Below are positions 62,440-64,000 of a DNA stretch of 64,000 bases, piece after piece. Within the stretch, counting starts at the first letter, position 1. Each line of letters opens with the position of its first letter. Origin of the DNA: Stercorarius parasiticus (Eukaryota > Chordata > Aves > Charadriiformes > Stercorariidae); assembly GCA_013396915.1 (NCBI GenBank), contig VWZL01001298.1, positions 124,001 through 188,000 of the forward strand, in the 5' to 3' direction. The notes below the pieces were generated by a model. It made no database searches, had not been told where the DNA came from, and saw only the letters and a list, made by a program, of their open reading frames with translations. The position numbers and the translations under genes were made by a program.

Positions 62440-62530
62440 ACATTAAGGTCCTGATCCTGCAACCCAAGTTTCAGCAGGAGGTTGTACCCACTCAGCAGCA
62501 TGCGTGACCACTATCATGAATTTGATGGGT
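62440..62530. repeat. Sauropsid interspersed repeat remnant
   Basis: CATTAAGGTCCTGATCCTGC followed by AACCCAAGTTTCAGCAGGAG and CCACTCAGCAGCATGCGTGA keeps the GATCCTGCAA start and the later ACTCA...GCGTGA order of the old sauropsid repeat as I recall it. Diverged, non-coding. Confidence 0.4.
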
Positions 62531-62819
62531 TTAAGAATTTTTTATGGTGAGACAGCAATCAAGGCATATATGATCTCAAAACATACCATAAGTGTCCCTA
62601 AATAGATATGATGGCTCTAAAATACCTCTTAAAATATTGCCAAAAACTTCCTAGCAAATAAATGGGAAAAATCCTTAAAAAGCCCTATTCAGATTAGTAA
62701 AAGTTTAATGAAAAAAAAAAAAAAAAGAAGAAACATTCTCTTAGGTTTCCTTTTTCACTCGTACTTTTATTTCATATAATAGGTTGAATGATTTTTTTTT
62801 TTTAAATATGGCGGATCAC
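62531..62819. other. Non-coding stretch with A- and T-runs
   Basis: A-run at about 62711-62726 and T-run near 62792-62803. Nothing else seen. Confidence 0.6.
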
Positions 62820-63050
62820 AGTTTAAATAGCATGTTTCGTTGATCAGTTTCCTTTCTGTTCTTGAGTTGATGAGATCCTTGCCACAGCCACAGCATTTGC
62901 TTACATGGGCAATGAGTATTCGGAAATGTACCTTTTGCTGTTTAACATGACCAAGCAGCTGGAAGCAAAGAATTAAAGCAGTTATGTGTGATCAGCGTGT
63001 TATCTGCAGAGCGTGTGGATAACACCTGCCAACTGGCACAAAAAAAAAAA
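62820..63050. other. Candidate conserved non-coding element K with paired GATA motifs
   Basis: High-complexity block. GTGTTATC at 62997-63004 and its exact inverse GATAACAC at 63018-63025 form an 8-bp inverted repeat with a 13-base spacer; each arm holds a GATA core. No coding frame is recognised. The enhancer reading is inferred from texture and motifs. Confidence 0.28.
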
Positions 63051-63356
63051 AATAATCACGTTGTGAAGTGCAGCAGAAGGCCATGGTAGAGGTTACAAAG
63101 TAGCCCACAATGCAAGAATACAAGTGAAATCTTTAACGAACAGAGAAAGTAAATTACCTGTTTCTATTAACCCTTTTCCTTTAAAAAAAAAAAAAAGAAA
63201 AGAAAAAAGAAAAGATTTTTTTTAATGAAGGTGAAAAACAAGACAGTGATGGAATAAACTTATTTGGTGGAAGTTCCAATGGCAGTACTATATCGGCAAC
63301 TTACCTTTTAATGATTGCTATTGTTTGTTCTGGTTGGGTTTGTTTCTTTTTCCCAG
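63051..63356. other. Non-coding stretch with purine-rich run
   Basis: An A/G-rich run at about 63184-63215 flanks ordinary sequence. A T-rich pyrimidine tract ending in CCCAG at 63352-63356 resembles a splice acceptor. Confidence 0.5.
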
Positions 63357-63869
63357 ATACAAAGACTTGAAAAAATCCTCCCCAAATTCATGGACTATTC
63401 TGTGGTCCTGGGAGTGCCAGAGAGACTTTCTGGCAAGGGGAGCCAGCTGGTGACACCACAGCCATCCGCAGCCCTGGGACCAGCTGGGGGCACTCATGTG
63501 GTACCCAGGGCACCACGGAGCATGGCCAGGCTGCCAGCTACCGTGGTGATGCCCCGTAGAGTGTTGGGGGAGCACCCCGGCCCTGGGAGGCAGCTGGAGG
63601 GAGGAGTGGGGCTTAGGAGAGGTTTCAAGGCTGCGCATAAGCCTGGAAAAAATGGCCTTTGTTCCTTTTATATAACATTTTTTCGGGGGGNGGAAGGCTA
63701 CCCGTTATCTGGGCCAATGCAGTGTATCACTGAGATTAAGAGCGTAACAAGCTCTATTAAAGCATCAGACAGCACAGGGATAATTACAAGATCCATCGTT
63801 ATTAGGCAAGAAAAACAAATGTGTCTTATAAACCCTAAAGCTCTAGAGCAAAAATCACTCACTAATTGA
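63357..63869 (+). other. Open frame after an acceptor-like site, uncertain
   Basis: The frame continues open from the acceptor-like CCCAG to TGA/TAA at about 63869, but its middle is a GC-rich, Pro/Gly-rich stretch (about 63395-63630) and its last third runs through CNE-like sequence and an undetermined base at 63691. That composite structure argues against one real exon. A short exon ending at the donor-like CAGCTG|GTGACA near 63447-63452 is possible but unsupported. Confidence 0.12.
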
Positions 63870-63900
63870 GCAGGGGGCTAGGAGCAAGCTTCACTGGAGG
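63700..63900. other. Candidate conserved non-coding element L
   Basis: Repeat-free block with GGGATAATTACAAG (TAATTA at 63781-63786), ATCGTTATTAGG and other ATTA cores, and a low density of runs. It is among the most CNE-like textures of the window, but no alignment is available here. Confidence 0.35.
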
Positions 63901-64000
63901 TCAGGTTATTCTAGATTAGTTCGTTACACAATTATTGCACCTTGCTCTGAAGCACAAGTACCCAGTGAGGTTTGTGCAGGATGAGATGGCAGATACCTCT
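63901..64000. other. Window end, nothing assigned
   Basis: No gene or repeat recognised in the final 100 bases. Confidence 0.6.

Overview
The window looks like bird nuclear DNA, probably from a neoavian. It carries four 5'-truncated CR1 LINE copies, including avian-type 3' tails with the short ATTCTATG-like repeat. It also carries an internally deleted LTR of a family I recognise from avian endogenous retroviruses. The rest is AT-rich, gene-poor sequence with poly(A)/poly(T) runs, a long (GAAA)n microsatellite and faint remnants of old amniote repeats (MIR-like and sauropsid palindromic repeats). There are no bacterial-style operons, CRISPR arrays, rRNA genes or tRNA genes that I can see. Three assembly ambiguities are present: N at 1207-1213, 41994 and 63691.

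Layout. 1-6980: non-coding, with three blocks (about 795-1000, 1850-2050, 2160-2440) whose texture suggests conserved non-coding elements. 6985-8500: CR1 copy 1 (+). 8501-20312: mostly unassigned AT-rich DNA, with a 29-bp near-perfect palindrome at 13500, CNE-like blocks near 10370, 12050, 17440 and 17930, and one plausible terminal coding exon at 16820-17046. 20313-21440: CR1 copy 2 (-). 21441-33100: unassigned DNA with a possible small exon at 25803-25908, an exon/promoter-like stretch near 30115-30610 and a MIR-like SINE near 31118. 33101-34244: CR1 copy 3 (-), the best preserved. 34245-47539: a CpG cluster at 35060-35320, a 12-bp inverted repeat at 36724, another CNE-like block at 41290 and an ERV LTR at 43860-44076. 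47540-48198: CR1 copy 4 (+). 48199-64000: a MITE-like element, a MIR-like fragment, a CNE-like block with NKX2-type motifs, the GA microsatellite, a microRNA-like hairpin at 58063-58130, a 22-bp tandem duplication at 59487, and two CNE-like blocks at the right end.

No intact protein-coding gene can be supported. The only recognisable coding sequence is broken CR1 reverse transcriptase. The window is best read as a gene desert or long intron(s), possibly regulatory territory of a developmental gene. That reading is inference from sequence texture and needs cross-species alignment. I did not find a convincing new biological system. The best leads are the hairpin at 58063-58130, the candidate terminal exon at 16820-17046 and the motif-rich CNE-like blocks.
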